Positions 42,903-52,027 of a DNA stretch of 64,000 nt are shown in pieces. A program made the position numbers and the translations under genes. Source of the stretch: Roseiarcus sp963726105 (GTDB taxonomy: Bacteria; Pseudomonadota; Alphaproteobacteria; Rhizobiales; Beijerinckiaceae). Position 1 is the stretch's first letter. Every line of letters begins with the position of its first letter. The notes under the pieces are model-generated. The model was not told where the DNA came from and ran no database searches. It was given only the letters and a program-made list of their open reading frames with translations. The stretch lies in NCBI GenBank assembly GCA_963726105.1, contig CAVSBJ010000005.1, positions 112,749 to 176,748 of the forward strand. Reading direction: 5' to 3'.

Positions 42903-45263
42903 ATGACCAAGCACATTCGCGAAATGGTGTCGGTGTCGGGCATCGAGAATGTCAGCCGGCGCGGCGTCCTCAAGGGGATCCTCTCGACAACGGGCCTCGT
43001 GCTCGCTGTCCACGTCCTGCCGTCGCGTCCGGCGCTGGCGGAAGACGCCCCCAAATGGGGCGCCGACGGCATGCCGCATGGCACGGTGAATAATCCTCTC
43101 GCGTTCGTGTCGATTGCGCCAGATGGAACCGTCACCATCGTCTGCCACCGCTCCGAGATGGGACAGGGCATCCGCACCGGCATGCCGCTCATCGTCGCCG
43201 ACGAAATGGAGGCGGATTGGGCTCGGGTGAAAGTCGCCCAGGCGACCGGGGACGAGGTCAAGTACGGCAACCAGGACACCGACGGCTCCCGTTCAACCCG
43301 GCATTTCTTCATGCCGATGCGCCAGGTTGGAGCCGCCGCCCGCATGATGCTCGAGGCCGCCGCCGCGAAGCGTTGGGGCGTTCCAGTCTCCGACGTGGAG
43401 GCGAAGAACCACGAGGTCATTCAGAAGTCGACCGGGAAGAAGCTCGGTTATGGAGACCTCGCCGCTGACGCCAGCACGATGGGCGTGCCGTCGAATGTCA
43501 GCGTGGAGAAGTCGGGCGCCGCAACGCCGGTCAGCCTGCCCCTCAAGGAGCCTTCCGAGTTCCGCTACATCGGCAAGGAAGGGACCAACATCGTCGACGG
43601 CTTTAACATCACGACCGGTCGCGCGACTTATGGCCAGGACGTCCGTTTGCCCGGTCAGAAATATGCCGTCATTGCCCGCCCGCCGGTGATGGGCGGCAAG
43701 GTCGCCTCCTACGACGCGGCGGACGCGAAGAAGGTCCCGGGCGTCCTCCAGGTCGTCGAGATTCCCGCGCCGTCGTATCCGATGAAGTTCCAGCCGTCCG
43801 GGGGAATCGCAATCATCGCCGACGACACCTGGGCTGCGATCCAGGGCCGCAAGGCCCTGAAGATCACGTGGGACGACGGTCCGCACGCGACGTATGATTC
43901 GCAGGCCTATCGGGCGGCGATGGAGGCGACAGCCAAACAGCCCGGCAAGGTCCTGCGCAGCGACGGTGACTTCGCCACCGCTTATGCAAGCGCGGACAAG
44001 AAGGTCGAGGCCGAGTATTACATCCCGCACAATGCGCACGCGACGATGGAGCCGCCGTCCGCGACCTGCCGGATCGTCGACGGCAAGGCTGAAGTCTGGA
44101 CCAGCGTGCAAAGCCCGCAAGCCGCGCATGATATGGTCGCCTCCTATCTGGCGCTTCCCCCCGAGAACGTCACCGTCAACGTGACTCTTCTAGGCGGTGG
44201 CTTCGGCCGCAAGTCAAAGCCGGATTTCGCCGTCGAGGCGGCTCTGTGCTCAAAGGCGATGGGCGGCGCGCCGGTCAAGGTCGTATGGACTCGTGAGGAC
44301 GACATCCACAACGACTTCTATCATACGGTCTCGGTCGAACGCATCGAAGCCGGGCTCGACAAGGACGGCAAGGTCGTCGCATGGCGACACAACAGCGTCG
44401 CGCCGACAATTCTGTCGCTGTTCGCGGCCGATCCCAAGCACGAGATGCCGCTCGAGCAGGGGATGGGCCTTGTCGACATGCCCTTCGACATCAAGAACGT
44501 GAGCATCGAGAATGGCGAAGCCGAAGCGCACACCAAGATCGGCTGGTGGCGCTCCGTTTCGAACGTCCCGCACGGGTTCGCGATACAATCCTTCGTCGCC
44601 GAACTCGCCTCTGCGGCGGGCAAGGATCAGAAGGAATTCCTGCTCGATCTGATCGGACCCGCTCGCATCCTCGATGTGCCGCAGAAGGTGAAGAACTTCT
44701 GGGACTACGGCGAGAATCCGGAGGTCTATCCGATCGACACCGGCCGGCTGCGCAACGTCGTCGAACTGGTCACGGAGAAGGCGGGTTGGGGCAAACGCGA
44801 CGTGCCGAAAGGTCACGGCCTTGGTCTCGCCGTCCACCGCAGCTTTGTGAGCTATGTGGCGGCTGTGATCGAGGCTGCGGTCGACGAGAAAGGCAACGTC
44901 ACAGTGCCGCGGGTCGACATCGCCGTCGATTGCGGTCCGATCGTCAACCCGGATCGCGTCCGCTCTCAATTCGAGGGGGCGGTGGTCATGGGGCTCGGGG
45001 TCGGCTTGCTGAACGAGATCTCGTTCAAGGACGGCCGGGTCCAGCAGAGCAACCTCGACGACTACCAAGTGCTCAGGATCACTGACGCGCCGCGTGAGAC
45101 GCATGTCTATATCGTTCCGCGCGGCTATGACATGCATATGGGCGGCGTGGGCGAACCGGGCGTGCCGCCGGTTGCGCCTGCGCTCATGAACGCGATCTTT
45201 GCGGCGAGCGGCAAGCGCATCCGCGCCCTGCCGCTCGGAGGCCAGTTGGCCAGCAAGGCCTAA
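42903..45263 (+). CDS. iorB: Isoquinoline 1-oxidoreductase-type molybdenum subunit
   Basis: This 786-aa large subunit carries a twin-arginine signal (SRRGVLKGILSTTGLVLAVHV), so the complex should be periplasmic, with the small subunit carried along. Cofactor-binding motifs GQGIRTGMPLIVADEMEADW, LLGGGFGRKSKPDFAVEA and the C-terminal GGVGEPGVPPVAPAL, which holds the catalytic Glu, are all intact. Substrates of such enzymes are N-heterocycles or aldehydes; the actual one is not predictable. The gene ends just before a strong hairpin. Confidence 0.9.
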   Translation: MTKHIREMVSVSGIENVSRRGVLKGILSTTGLVLAVHVLPSRPALAEDAPKWGADGMPHGTVNNPLAFVSIAPDGTVTIVCHRSEMGQGIRTGMPLIVADEMEADWARVKVAQATGDEVKYGNQDTDGSRSTRHFFMPMRQVGAAARMMLEAAAAKRWGVPVSDVEAKNHEVIQKSTGKKLGYGDLAADASTMGVPSNVSVEKSGAATPVSLPLKEPSEFRYIGKEGTNIVDGFNITTGRATYGQDVRLPGQKYAVIARPPVMGGKVASYDAADAKKVPGVLQVVEIPAPSYPMKFQPSGGIAIIADDTWAAIQGRKALKITWDDGPHATYDSQAYRAAMEATAKQPGKVLRSDGDFATAYASADKKVEAEYYIPHNAHATMEPPSATCRIVDGKAEVWTSVQSPQAAHDMVASYLALPPENVTVNVTLLGGGFGRKSKPDFAVEAALCSKAMGGAPVKVVWTREDDIHNDFYHTVSVERIEAGLDKDGKVVAWRHNSVAPTILSLFAADPKHEMPLEQGMGLVDMPFDIKNVSIENGEAEAHTKIGWWRSVSNVPHGFAIQSFVAELASAAGKDQKEFLLDLIGPARILDVPQKVKNFWDYGENPEVYPIDTGRLRNVVELVTEKAGWGKRDVPKGHGLGLAVHRSFVSYVAAVIEAAVDEKGNVTVPRVDIAVDCGPIVNPDRVRSQFEGAVVMGLGVGLLNEISFKDGRVQQSNLDDYQVLRITDAPRETHVYIVPRGYDMHMGGVGEPGVPPVAPALMNAIFAASGKRIRALPLGGQLASKA

Positions 45264-45276
45264 AGCCTATACCCGC

Positions 45277-45309
45277 GGGGCGGGCCGGAACTTGCTTCCG
45301 GCCCGCCCC
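45277..45309. terminator. Bidirectional GC-rich hairpin between convergent genes
   Basis: A perfect 14-bp inverted repeat, GGGGCGGGCCGGAA then CTTGC then its complement, lies between the 3' ends of iorB and the NCS1 transporter gene. No U-run follows on the plus side, so it may stop polymerase only weakly or protect 3' ends. Its position between converging genes supports a terminator role in both directions. Confidence 0.65.
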
Positions 45310-46772
45310 TATTCCGCCGCGCGCGCGGCGCGAGGCGCTGGCGCTCCCCGGGTTTTGACCAGCGCGTAATAGACGGCGCCGCCGATCGCGACTCCGAAGA
45401 ACCAGCCATAAACGCCCCACCAGGACGGCAGGATGCTGGTGAAATTCGGCAGGATGCTGGAGAACACCGCGCCGATCGCGGCGGCGATCACGGCGTTGAT
45501 GTTCCAGCCGTTCGTGTAGCGGTAGATCCCTTCCTCGCGATAAAGTTCAGGAACGTCGATCTCGCCATTGTGGATGAGATAGTAGTCCACCATGATGATG
45601 CCGAAGATCGGGCCCATCGTTGAACCGATGATGCCGACGAAACTCGCGGCGCTCCCTTCCCACGGCGCGAAGGGATAAAGAACGAGCGCGATCAGCGCGG
45701 CGATATAGCCGCCCTTCTTGAAATCGATCTTGCTTGGAAACACGTTCGCAAAGTCGAACGCCGGCGAGACAAAATTGGCGACCACGTTGATGCCGAGCGT
45801 CGCGACCGCGAACGTGAGCGCGGCCACCAGGGCCAGGAACCAATTGTCGAAACGCGCCGAAATCTCGTCCGGATGCAGCAAGGCCTCGTGGTAGACGGCG
45901 TAGGCCGCCGTGGTCGTGATGCCGGCCACGAACGAGAACAGGATGAGGTTGATCGGCAGGCCCCAGACATTGCCCCTCCAGACCGCCTGCTTGTCGGGCG
46001 CATAGCGCGAAAAGTCGCAGAAATTGAGGTAGAGCGCGGCAAAATAGGTGATCCATGTCGCCGCAACCGCCTCGAGCGCGGCGAACGATCCCGGCTCGAA
46101 GGGAACGCCGGCGTCGGCGGTCTTCTTTATCAGCACGTCGCGCGGAATGTCGTTGCCGAACGAAATCCCGCCGGCCTTCACGCAGAGGTAAATGGCGAGG
46201 ATCAGCATCATCGCCCACACCGCCGGACCGGCCCAGTCCTGGAACCGCCGCACCGTCTCCATGCCGTGCTGGATGATGAGGAGCTGGAGCGCCCACACGA
46301 TGAGGAAGGTGATCGTCTCCAGGGTCGTATGACCGAGGAAATGCGAATTCCGGTTGAATTCGGCGATCGCGCTGCTGCGAAGCAAGAGAGCGACGATGGC
46401 CCCGGAGGCGGCGCTCGTTTGCGCGCCATACCAGAAGCAGGCGACCACCGCGCGAACCAGCGCCGGCAAATTGGCGCCGAACGTCCCGAACGACGCCCGC
46501 GCGAGAACGGGGTAGGGAACGCCGGTCTTGACGCCAGCGAAGCCGACGAGGTTCATCAGGAGAAAAATGACCAGCGATCCGATGCCGATCGAAAAGATGA
46601 AATTGACGAAATTGCCGCAGATGAGAAACAGGCTGGCGGCGAGATAGTAGCCCCACAGGCTGTGGACGTCGGACGTCCAGACGTTGAAGATGCTGAACGC
46701 GCCCCAGTTTCTTTCGCGGGCTGGCGCGAGATCTTCGTTGTACAGGCGCGGCGACGCGTTGGCGATGGTCAT
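45309..46772 (-). CDS. NCS1-family nucleobase/hydantoin:cation symporter
   Basis: This 487-aa inner-membrane transporter with 12 predicted helices belongs to nucleobase:cation symporter-1: LYNEDLAPARERNWGAFSIF at the start, NVWTSDVHSLWGYYLAASLF in helix 1, and GAQTSAASGAIVALL. It imports allantoin, hydantoin, cytosine, uracil or thiamine-like substrates with H+ or Na+. The ATG at 46772 has GGGAGG upstream. The deoC-ALDH genes nearby would suit nucleoside salvage, but they are on the other strand. Confidence 0.88.
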   Translation of the reverse strand: MTIANASPRLYNEDLAPARERNWGAFSIFNVWTSDVHSLWGYYLAASLFLICGNFVNFIFSIGIGSLVIFLLMNLVGFAGVKTGVPYPVLARASFGTFGANLPALVRAVVACFWYGAQTSAASGAIVALLLRSSAIAEFNRNSHFLGHTTLETITFLIVWALQLLIIQHGMETVRRFQDWAGPAVWAMMLILAIYLCVKAGGISFGNDIPRDVLIKKTADAGVPFEPGSFAALEAVAATWITYFAALYLNFCDFSRYAPDKQAVWRGNVWGLPINLILFSFVAGITTTAAYAVYHEALLHPDEISARFDNWFLALVAALTFAVATLGINVVANFVSPAFDFANVFPSKIDFKKGGYIAALIALVLYPFAPWEGSAASFVGIIGSTMGPIFGIIMVDYYLIHNGEIDVPELYREEGIYRYTNGWNINAVIAAAIGAVFSSILPNFTSILPSWWGVYGWFFGVAIGGAVYYALVKTRGAPAPRAARAAE

Positions 46773-46970
46773 ACGTTGGCCTCCCGCTGTTGCGACGGTC
46801 GGCGAGGCGGATCGACATCCAGCGACGCCTTCGCTTTGCGCGAACGGGCCATTGCGCCCGACCATTTTACAATCAGCTGCCTAATTCTTGCACAGCCGGA
46901 GCCAGTCGGAAAAGGGAATTCTGAATTTGCCCATTCCGGCGGCGGGGAAATACTGTCGCGCGGGTGCTGC

Positions 46971-47227
46971 TCAAAGCACGAACACGTCGAGATAAAGCGC
47001 CGCCGCGCAGGCGACAAAGATCCATCGCCACAACCCTCCGAGGCGAAAGCCGCGCCAATAAGCGGAATGAGCGACGCCACACCCATCGCGCGCGGCGGGT
47101 CGAAGCCGCACGGGGGCAGCGGGAAACCGGTCAGGATCGTCGTGACAAGGACGACGGCGATCGTCCTGAAATTCCGGCCTAGCAAAAGGCCGTACGACAC
47201 CACGCGGCCGGAAAGACTTCCGACCAC
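46971..47227 (-). pseudogene. Possible small membrane protein, frameshifted
   Basis: The minus strand reads RVVSYGLLLGRNFRTIAVVL, VTTILTGFPLPPCGFDPPRA and MGVASLIPLIGAAFA in one frame, then shifts to GLWRWIFVACAAALYLDVFVL and a TGA. Both parts look like membrane helices with sensible charge flanks, so this may be one small inner-membrane protein broken near 47045. No known family was recognised and the start is uncertain. Nothing else is supported between 46773 and 47482. Confidence 0.3.
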
Positions 47228-47482
47228 GCTTATCGCCGCGCGGAATTAAAGCGTTGCAGGCTCCGCAGCCTTGGCGCGAGGCGAATCATCGGTTCGTCGC
47301 CCGCGTCTGCCCGCGCGGCAACTTCTTCCTTTTGCCGCCCTGCGACAATGTCTATATGAGCGCCAGGCTCGCCCGCTGCTCCGCACCGAAAACGAGGGTG
47401 CGAGCGCGGGAGCGCGATTCTGGGCTTCGCCGTCGGATCGTGACAATCTTTCGAAGCCAAACGCGAAGGAAGCGGAGGCGCC

Positions 47483-48472
47483 ATGGGCCAGGCCGTCGCC
47501 AGTCCAACTCAGGCCGGCCATAACCGGCCCCGCAATCCCGGCGTGCCCCTTGCGCCCGATTGGTTCGAGAGCGTCGGCGTCAACGCGAGCGCGGTCGAGC
47601 GCCGCGCCGCAACCCTGACCACGCGCCGGTCCGTCAAGAAGGAATACCAGGCGGCCTGGCTCTTGAAGGCCATGACCTGCATCGACCTCACCACGCTGTC
47701 GGGCGACGACACCCCGGGCCGCGTGCGCCGGCTCTGCGCCAAGGCCCGCCATCCGCTCGGCGAAGAGCTGCTCGCCGCGCTCGATCTCGCCGACCTGGGC
47801 CTGACGGTGGCGGCGGTCTGCGTCTATCCGACCATGGTTGGACCCGCGGTCAAGGCGCTTGAGGGTTCGGGAATTCCGGTGGCCTCCGTCGCGACCGGCT
47901 TTCCAGCTGGGCTCACCCCGTTGAAGCAGCGCCTCGAGGAAATCCGCTATGCGGTCGGAGAGGGCGCGCGCGAGATCGACATCGTCATCACCCGCGCGCG
48001 TGTGCTCAGCCGCGACTGGAACGCGCTCTACGACGAGGTCGCGGCGATGCGCGAAGCCTGCGGCCAGGCGCATCTGAAGACGATCCTCGGCACTGGAGAC
48101 TTGAAGACCCTGCGCAACGTCTACGCGGCTAGCATGGTGGCGATGCAGGCGGGCGCCGATTTCATCAAGACCTCCACCGGCAAGGAGGACGTGAACGCCA
48201 CGCTTCCGGTGAGTCTGGTGATGCTCCGGGCTTTGCGCGACTATCGCGAGCGCTCAGGCGTCGACATTGGGTTCAAGCCGGCGGGCGGCCTGCGCACGGC
48301 CAAGGATGCGCTCGCCTGGCTCATCCTCATGAAGGAGGAGCTCGGCTTGCCGTGGATGCAGCCCGATCTTTTCCGCATCGGCGCGAGCGGCCTTCTGACC
48401 GACATCGAGCGTCAGCTCGACCATTACGCGACCGGGCGCTATTCGGCCCCCCATCGCCACGCAATGGCGTGA
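47483..48472 (+). CDS. deoC: Deoxyribose-phosphate aldolase
   Basis: This 329-aa class I aldolase cleaves deoxyribose-5-phosphate to glyceraldehyde-3-phosphate and acetaldehyde. The Schiff-base Lys lies in QAGADFIKTSTGKEDVNATL and the proton-relay Lys in GFKPAGGLRTAKDALAW. The sequence is longer than E. coli DeoC because of an N-terminal extension typical of alphaproteobacteria. AAGCGGAGG precedes the ATG. An aldehyde dehydrogenase gene follows 9 nt later and could oxidise the acetaldehyde. Confidence 0.94.
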   Translation: MGQAVASPTQAGHNRPRNPGVPLAPDWFESVGVNASAVERRAATLTTRRSVKKEYQAAWLLKAMTCIDLTTLSGDDTPGRVRRLCAKARHPLGEELLAALDLADLGLTVAAVCVYPTMVGPAVKALEGSGIPVASVATGFPAGLTPLKQRLEEIRYAVGEGAREIDIVITRARVLSRDWNALYDEVAAMREACGQAHLKTILGTGDLKTLRNVYAASMVAMQAGADFIKTSTGKEDVNATLPVSLVMLRALRDYRERSGVDIGFKPAGGLRTAKDALAWLILMKEELGLPWMQPDLFRIGASGLLTDIERQLDHYATGRYSAPHRHAMA

Positions 48473-48481
48473 GGCAAACCC

Positions 48482-50860
48482 ATGGGCGTGATCAAGGACA
48501 TCCTGCGCACGATGGACTACGGCCCCTCGCCTGAAAGCAACGAGCATGTCGGCGTCTGGCTCAAAGAGCATGAAAGCGGCTTTGGGCATTTTATCAACGG
48601 TGTCTTCACCAAACCGGCCGACGTGTTCGATGTCTTCAATCCCGCGAACGGCGAACGCATCGCGCGCGTTTCGCAGGGCTCTCCCAAGGACATCGACGAC
48701 GCCGTCGCCGCGGCGCGGAAGGCTCAACCGAAATGGGCGGCGCTCTCCGGCTTCGAGCGGTCGAAGCACATTTACGCGCTCGCGCGCCATGTGCAGAAGC
48801 GCGAGCGCTTTCTTTCCGTCCTGGAGACGATCGATAACGGCAAGCCGATCCGCGAGTCGCGCGACATCGACGTTCCCCTCGTCGCCCGCCATTTCTATCA
48901 TCATGCCGGTTGGGCCTCGCTGATCGAGAGCGAGTTCCCGGGGACCAGGCCGGTTGGCGTCTGCGGGCAGATCATTCCGTGGAACTTTCCGCTGCTGATG
49001 CTCGCCTGGAAGATCGCGCCGGCGCTCGCGGCGGGCAACACGGTCGTGCTCAAGCCGGCGGAATTCACGCCGCTGACCGCGCTCGCCTTCGCCGCCATCT
49101 GCGTCGAGACGGGAATGCCTCCTGGCGTCGTCAACATCGTCACCGGCGACGGAACGACCGGCGCGGCGCTGGTCGCGCATAAAGGCGTGGACAAGATCGC
49201 CTTCACCGGTTCGACCGAGGTTGGCCGGGCGATCCGCAAGGCGACGGCGGGCACGGGCAAGAAGCTGTCGCTCGAGCTCGGCGGCAAGTCCCCGTTCATC
49301 GTGTTCGAGGATGCGGATCTGGACAGCGCCGTCGAGGGCGTGGTCGACGCGATCTGGCTCAATCAGGGGCAGGTGTGCTGCGCGGGCTCCCGGCTTTTGG
49401 TCGCGGAAGGCGCCGCCGACGCCCTCTACGCCAAGCTGCGCGCCCGCATGGCGAACTTGAGAATCGGCGATCCGCTCGACAAATCGACCGATGTCGGCGC
49501 GATCGTCGCGTCGGTTCAGCTCGAGCGGATCCACCGGCTCATGCGCGAGGGCGAGGCGGAAGGGCTCGAATTTTTTCGCGCCAACGATTCGCTTCCTGAT
49601 CGAGGCTGCTTCTACCCGCCGACCCTGGTCACCGGCGTGGACCCGGTGTCCGTGCTGGCGCGCGAGGAGATCTTCGGCCCGGTGCTGGTCGCCACGACCT
49701 TCCGCACGCCGGATGAAGCGGTCGCGCTCGCCAACAATACGCGCTACGGCCTCGCCGCGTCCGTCTGGACGGAGGACGTCAATCGAGCGCTTGAGGTCGC
49801 GGCCCGCATCAAGGCTGGCGTCGTCTGGATCAATTCGACCAACATGTTCGACGCCGCCTCGGGCTTTGGCGGCTACCGCGAAAGCGGCTTCGGGCGCGAG
49901 GGCGGCCGCGAAGGCTTGTCCGAGTACCGAGTCGCCGACGAACCGAAAGCCAAGCCCAACGCTTCCCGCCCGTCCCGCCTCAACGCTTCGCCTGGCGCCA
50001 GTCCGGCCCGAAACGCCATCGACGAGGGCCCGGATCGCACCGCCAAGCTCTATATCGGCGGCAAGCAGGCGCGGCCCGACTCCGGCTATAGCTACGCGGT
50101 TCTCGAGCCTGCGGGCCGCGAGGTCGGACTGGCCGGACTCGGCAACCGCAAGGACATCCGCAACGCGGTCGAAGCGGCGGCCAAGGCCTCCTCGTGGGGC
50201 GCGGCGACGGCCCACAATCGCGCGCAAGTGCTCTATTACGTGGCCGAGAACCTGGCAGTCCGTGAAGACGAATTCGCGCGGCGCCTCAGCGCCATGACCG
50301 GAGCTTCCGCGCGCGCGGCGAAGGCCGAAGTCGACGCCTCGATCCGCCGCGCCTTCGTCTATGCGGCTTACGCCGACAAGTTCGACGGCGCCGTGCATGC
50401 GACGCGCTCGCGCTTCGTCACCCTGGCGATGAACGAGCCATGGGGCGTCATGGGGCTCATCTGCCCGAACGAGGCGCCGCTGCTCGCCTTTGTCTCGCTC
50501 GTCATGCCGGCGATCGCCATGGGCAATTGCGTCGTCGCGGTCCCGTCCGCCACCCACCCGCTGAGCGCGACCGATCTCTATTCGGTGCTCGATACGTCGG
50601 ATGTTCCCGCCGGCGTCGTCAACATCGTCACTGGAGAGGCGAATGTCCTCGCCAAGACGCTCGCCGAGCACGACGGGGTGGACGCGGTTTGGTACGTCGG
50701 CGACGTTGAGGGCGCAGCCCAGGTCGAGGCGCTTTCCGCCGGCAATCTCAAGGCGACCTGGACCTCGGCCGCGACGATGGACTGGGCGAAGGCCGAGGGC
50801 CGCGCGTTCCTGGGCCGGGCGACACAGGTCAAGAACATCTGGACGCCTTACGGCGAGTAG
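48482..50860 (+). CDS. Two-domain aldehyde dehydrogenase, ALDH16-like
   Basis: This 792-aa protein is unusual for an ALDH (normally about 490 aa). Residues 1-500 form a complete enzyme with cofactor motif PWNFPLLMLAWKIAPALAAG, ELGGKSPFIVFEDAD (general base Glu) and catalytic Cys in NQGQVCCAGSRLLV (about residue 298). Residues 520-792 form a second, shortened ALDH-like domain that reaches GNLKATWTSAATMDWAKAEG but has no equivalent Cys or Glu. This matches ALDH16, whose C-terminal domain is structural. The pairing with deoC points to acetaldehyde from deoxyribose as substrate. Confidence 0.88.
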   Translation: MGVIKDILRTMDYGPSPESNEHVGVWLKEHESGFGHFINGVFTKPADVFDVFNPANGERIARVSQGSPKDIDDAVAAARKAQPKWAALSGFERSKHIYALARHVQKRERFLSVLETIDNGKPIRESRDIDVPLVARHFYHHAGWASLIESEFPGTRPVGVCGQIIPWNFPLLMLAWKIAPALAAGNTVVLKPAEFTPLTALAFAAICVETGMPPGVVNIVTGDGTTGAALVAHKGVDKIAFTGSTEVGRAIRKATAGTGKKLSLELGGKSPFIVFEDADLDSAVEGVVDAIWLNQGQVCCAGSRLLVAEGAADALYAKLRARMANLRIGDPLDKSTDVGAIVASVQLERIHRLMREGEAEGLEFFRANDSLPDRGCFYPPTLVTGVDPVSVLAREEIFGPVLVATTFRTPDEAVALANNTRYGLAASVWTEDVNRALEVAARIKAGVVWINSTNMFDAASGFGGYRESGFGREGGREGLSEYRVADEPKAKPNASRPSRLNASPGASPARNAIDEGPDRTAKLYIGGKQARPDSGYSYAVLEPAGREVGLAGLGNRKDIRNAVEAAAKASSWGAATAHNRAQVLYYVAENLAVREDEFARRLSAMTGASARAAKAEVDASIRRAFVYAAYADKFDGAVHATRSRFVTLAMNEPWGVMGLICPNEAPLLAFVSLVMPAIAMGNCVVAVPSATHPLSATDLYSVLDTSDVPAGVVNIVTGEANVLAKTLAEHDGVDAVWYVGDVEGAAQVEALSAGNLKATWTSAATMDWAKAEGRAFLGRATQVKNIWTPYGE

Positions 50861-51022
50861 GCTCATTACAACGATAGAATGATGTTAAACTTCCGATATC
50901 CGGGGGCCGGAAACGCCAAAAAAGGCGGCAAAACCAAACGGGTCCTAAGCCATTGAAATCACGAGGGCCGCGAAACTAAAACGAAACTGGGCCTCACGCA
51001 CTCCCGAGTCCCACTTGGCTTC

Positions 51023-52027
51023 CTACCAGACTTTTGTCACCCTGTAGCCCTGCGCGCGGAACCGCTCGACGAGGCCGGTTTTGCCTGAGAGGTGGAGTGC
51101 GCCAACGGCGATGAACGCGCCGCCGGAGGCGAGCAGCGGCGCCGCGCGCTCGGCCATGGTTGCGTTGCGGCCCTGTAGCAGAGCGAGCGTGAACTCATCC
51201 TGCGCCGCCCGCTCGGACTCGCTCAATCCACCCAGGGCGTCCGAGACCGCGAGGATTTCGGCCGGTCGACTTTCGCGATAGAGCCTGAGCATCGTCGCAT
51301 ACAGATTGTCGTTCAAGACCGGGTCTCTGGCGGCGAGCGTCAACAGCGTCGCGGCGACTTCAGGGCGCATACTGGTGATGGCGGCCAGCTGTTCCTCCGC
51401 CGTTTCAAGTCCGATCACCTTCACCCCCGAATCTCTTGCCGTCTCGGCGAGAAACTGGTCGACCTCGGGCAGATTGAGCGTTTCACGCTTCGCTTCGCAT
51501 TTGGGGAGCGCGGTCAGGATGGCCAGGAACCAGGGCTTCAAGTGGTGCGCGAATTCGGCGGGATAGCCGAGGCTCGTGATCAGCTTCTCGATTTTCTGGC
51601 GGTCCTCGGGCGCGATGGCGCCCACGAACGTGTCATGGTCGCGATCAAGCGCCTTGGCCAGTGTAGCGGCCGTGATGTTGGCTTTTTCGATCGTGTCGAT
51701 TGGCCCGCCAAGTTCCGTCGCCACGATCTTGGCGCCCGTGATCAATTGCGCGGCGCGCCGCGCCACTTCGAGCGCGGACTCGTCGGTCGAATGAATGGTG
51801 CCAAAGAGAGTGGAGGGCGCGAGGCCCGGCTTCTCGATGCGCCACAGCAACCCGTCGCCATTGACGAGATCGTCCGCGCGCGCGGCCTCGGCCGCGGCGA
51901 GCCCCTTAACCTGGGTGAGATCCGAGCCTTGACAGGGCTCAGGCGGCTCCGCATGCGCCAGGCAAAGCGTGAGAACGCCGATAACAAACGCGCAAGCGCT
52001 TAGCGCCGGTCGCCACATGACGCTCAC
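51023..52027 (-). CDS. TraB/GumN-family protein
   Basis: This 334-aa protein begins with a signal peptide (WRPALSACAFVIGVLTLCLA) and carries the TraB/GumN motifs LWRIEKPGLAPSTLFGTIHS near the start and a conserved His/Glu late in GGAFIAVGALHLSGKTGLVE. These resemble the metalloprotease-like Tiki/TraB fold with GxxH pairs. The start is GTG at 52027, overlapping the coaA stop as GTGA. Function in bacteria is unclear; a periplasmic or membrane-bound hydrolase is likely. Confidence 0.85.
   Translation of the reverse strand: MSVMWRPALSACAFVIGVLTLCLAHAEPPEPCQGSDLTQVKGLAAAEAARADDLVNGDGLLWRIEKPGLAPSTLFGTIHSTDESALEVARRAAQLITGAKIVATELGGPIDTIEKANITAATLAKALDRDHDTFVGAIAPEDRQKIEKLITSLGYPAEFAHHLKPWFLAILTALPKCEAKRETLNLPEVDQFLAETARDSGVKVIGLETAEEQLAAITSMRPEVAATLLTLAARDPVLNDNLYATMLRLYRESRPAEILAVSDALGGLSESERAAQDEFTLALLQGRNATMAERAAPLLASGGAFIAVGALHLSGKTGLVERFRAQGYRVTKVW

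Noticed and set aside
42903..45263. IorB considered part of a CO dehydrogenase or xanthine dehydrogenase
   Set aside because: The two-subunit layout, CGYCQAGQ small-subunit motif and Tat signal fit isoquinoline 1-oxidoreductase-type enzymes better, and no FAD subunit is adjacent.
48254..50866. An open frame of 870 codons on the minus strand opposite the aldehyde dehydrogenase
   Set aside because: It is Arg/Gly/Asp-rich without any recognisable motif and lies exactly opposite a well-conserved gene with catalytic residues; high GC produces such antisense frames.
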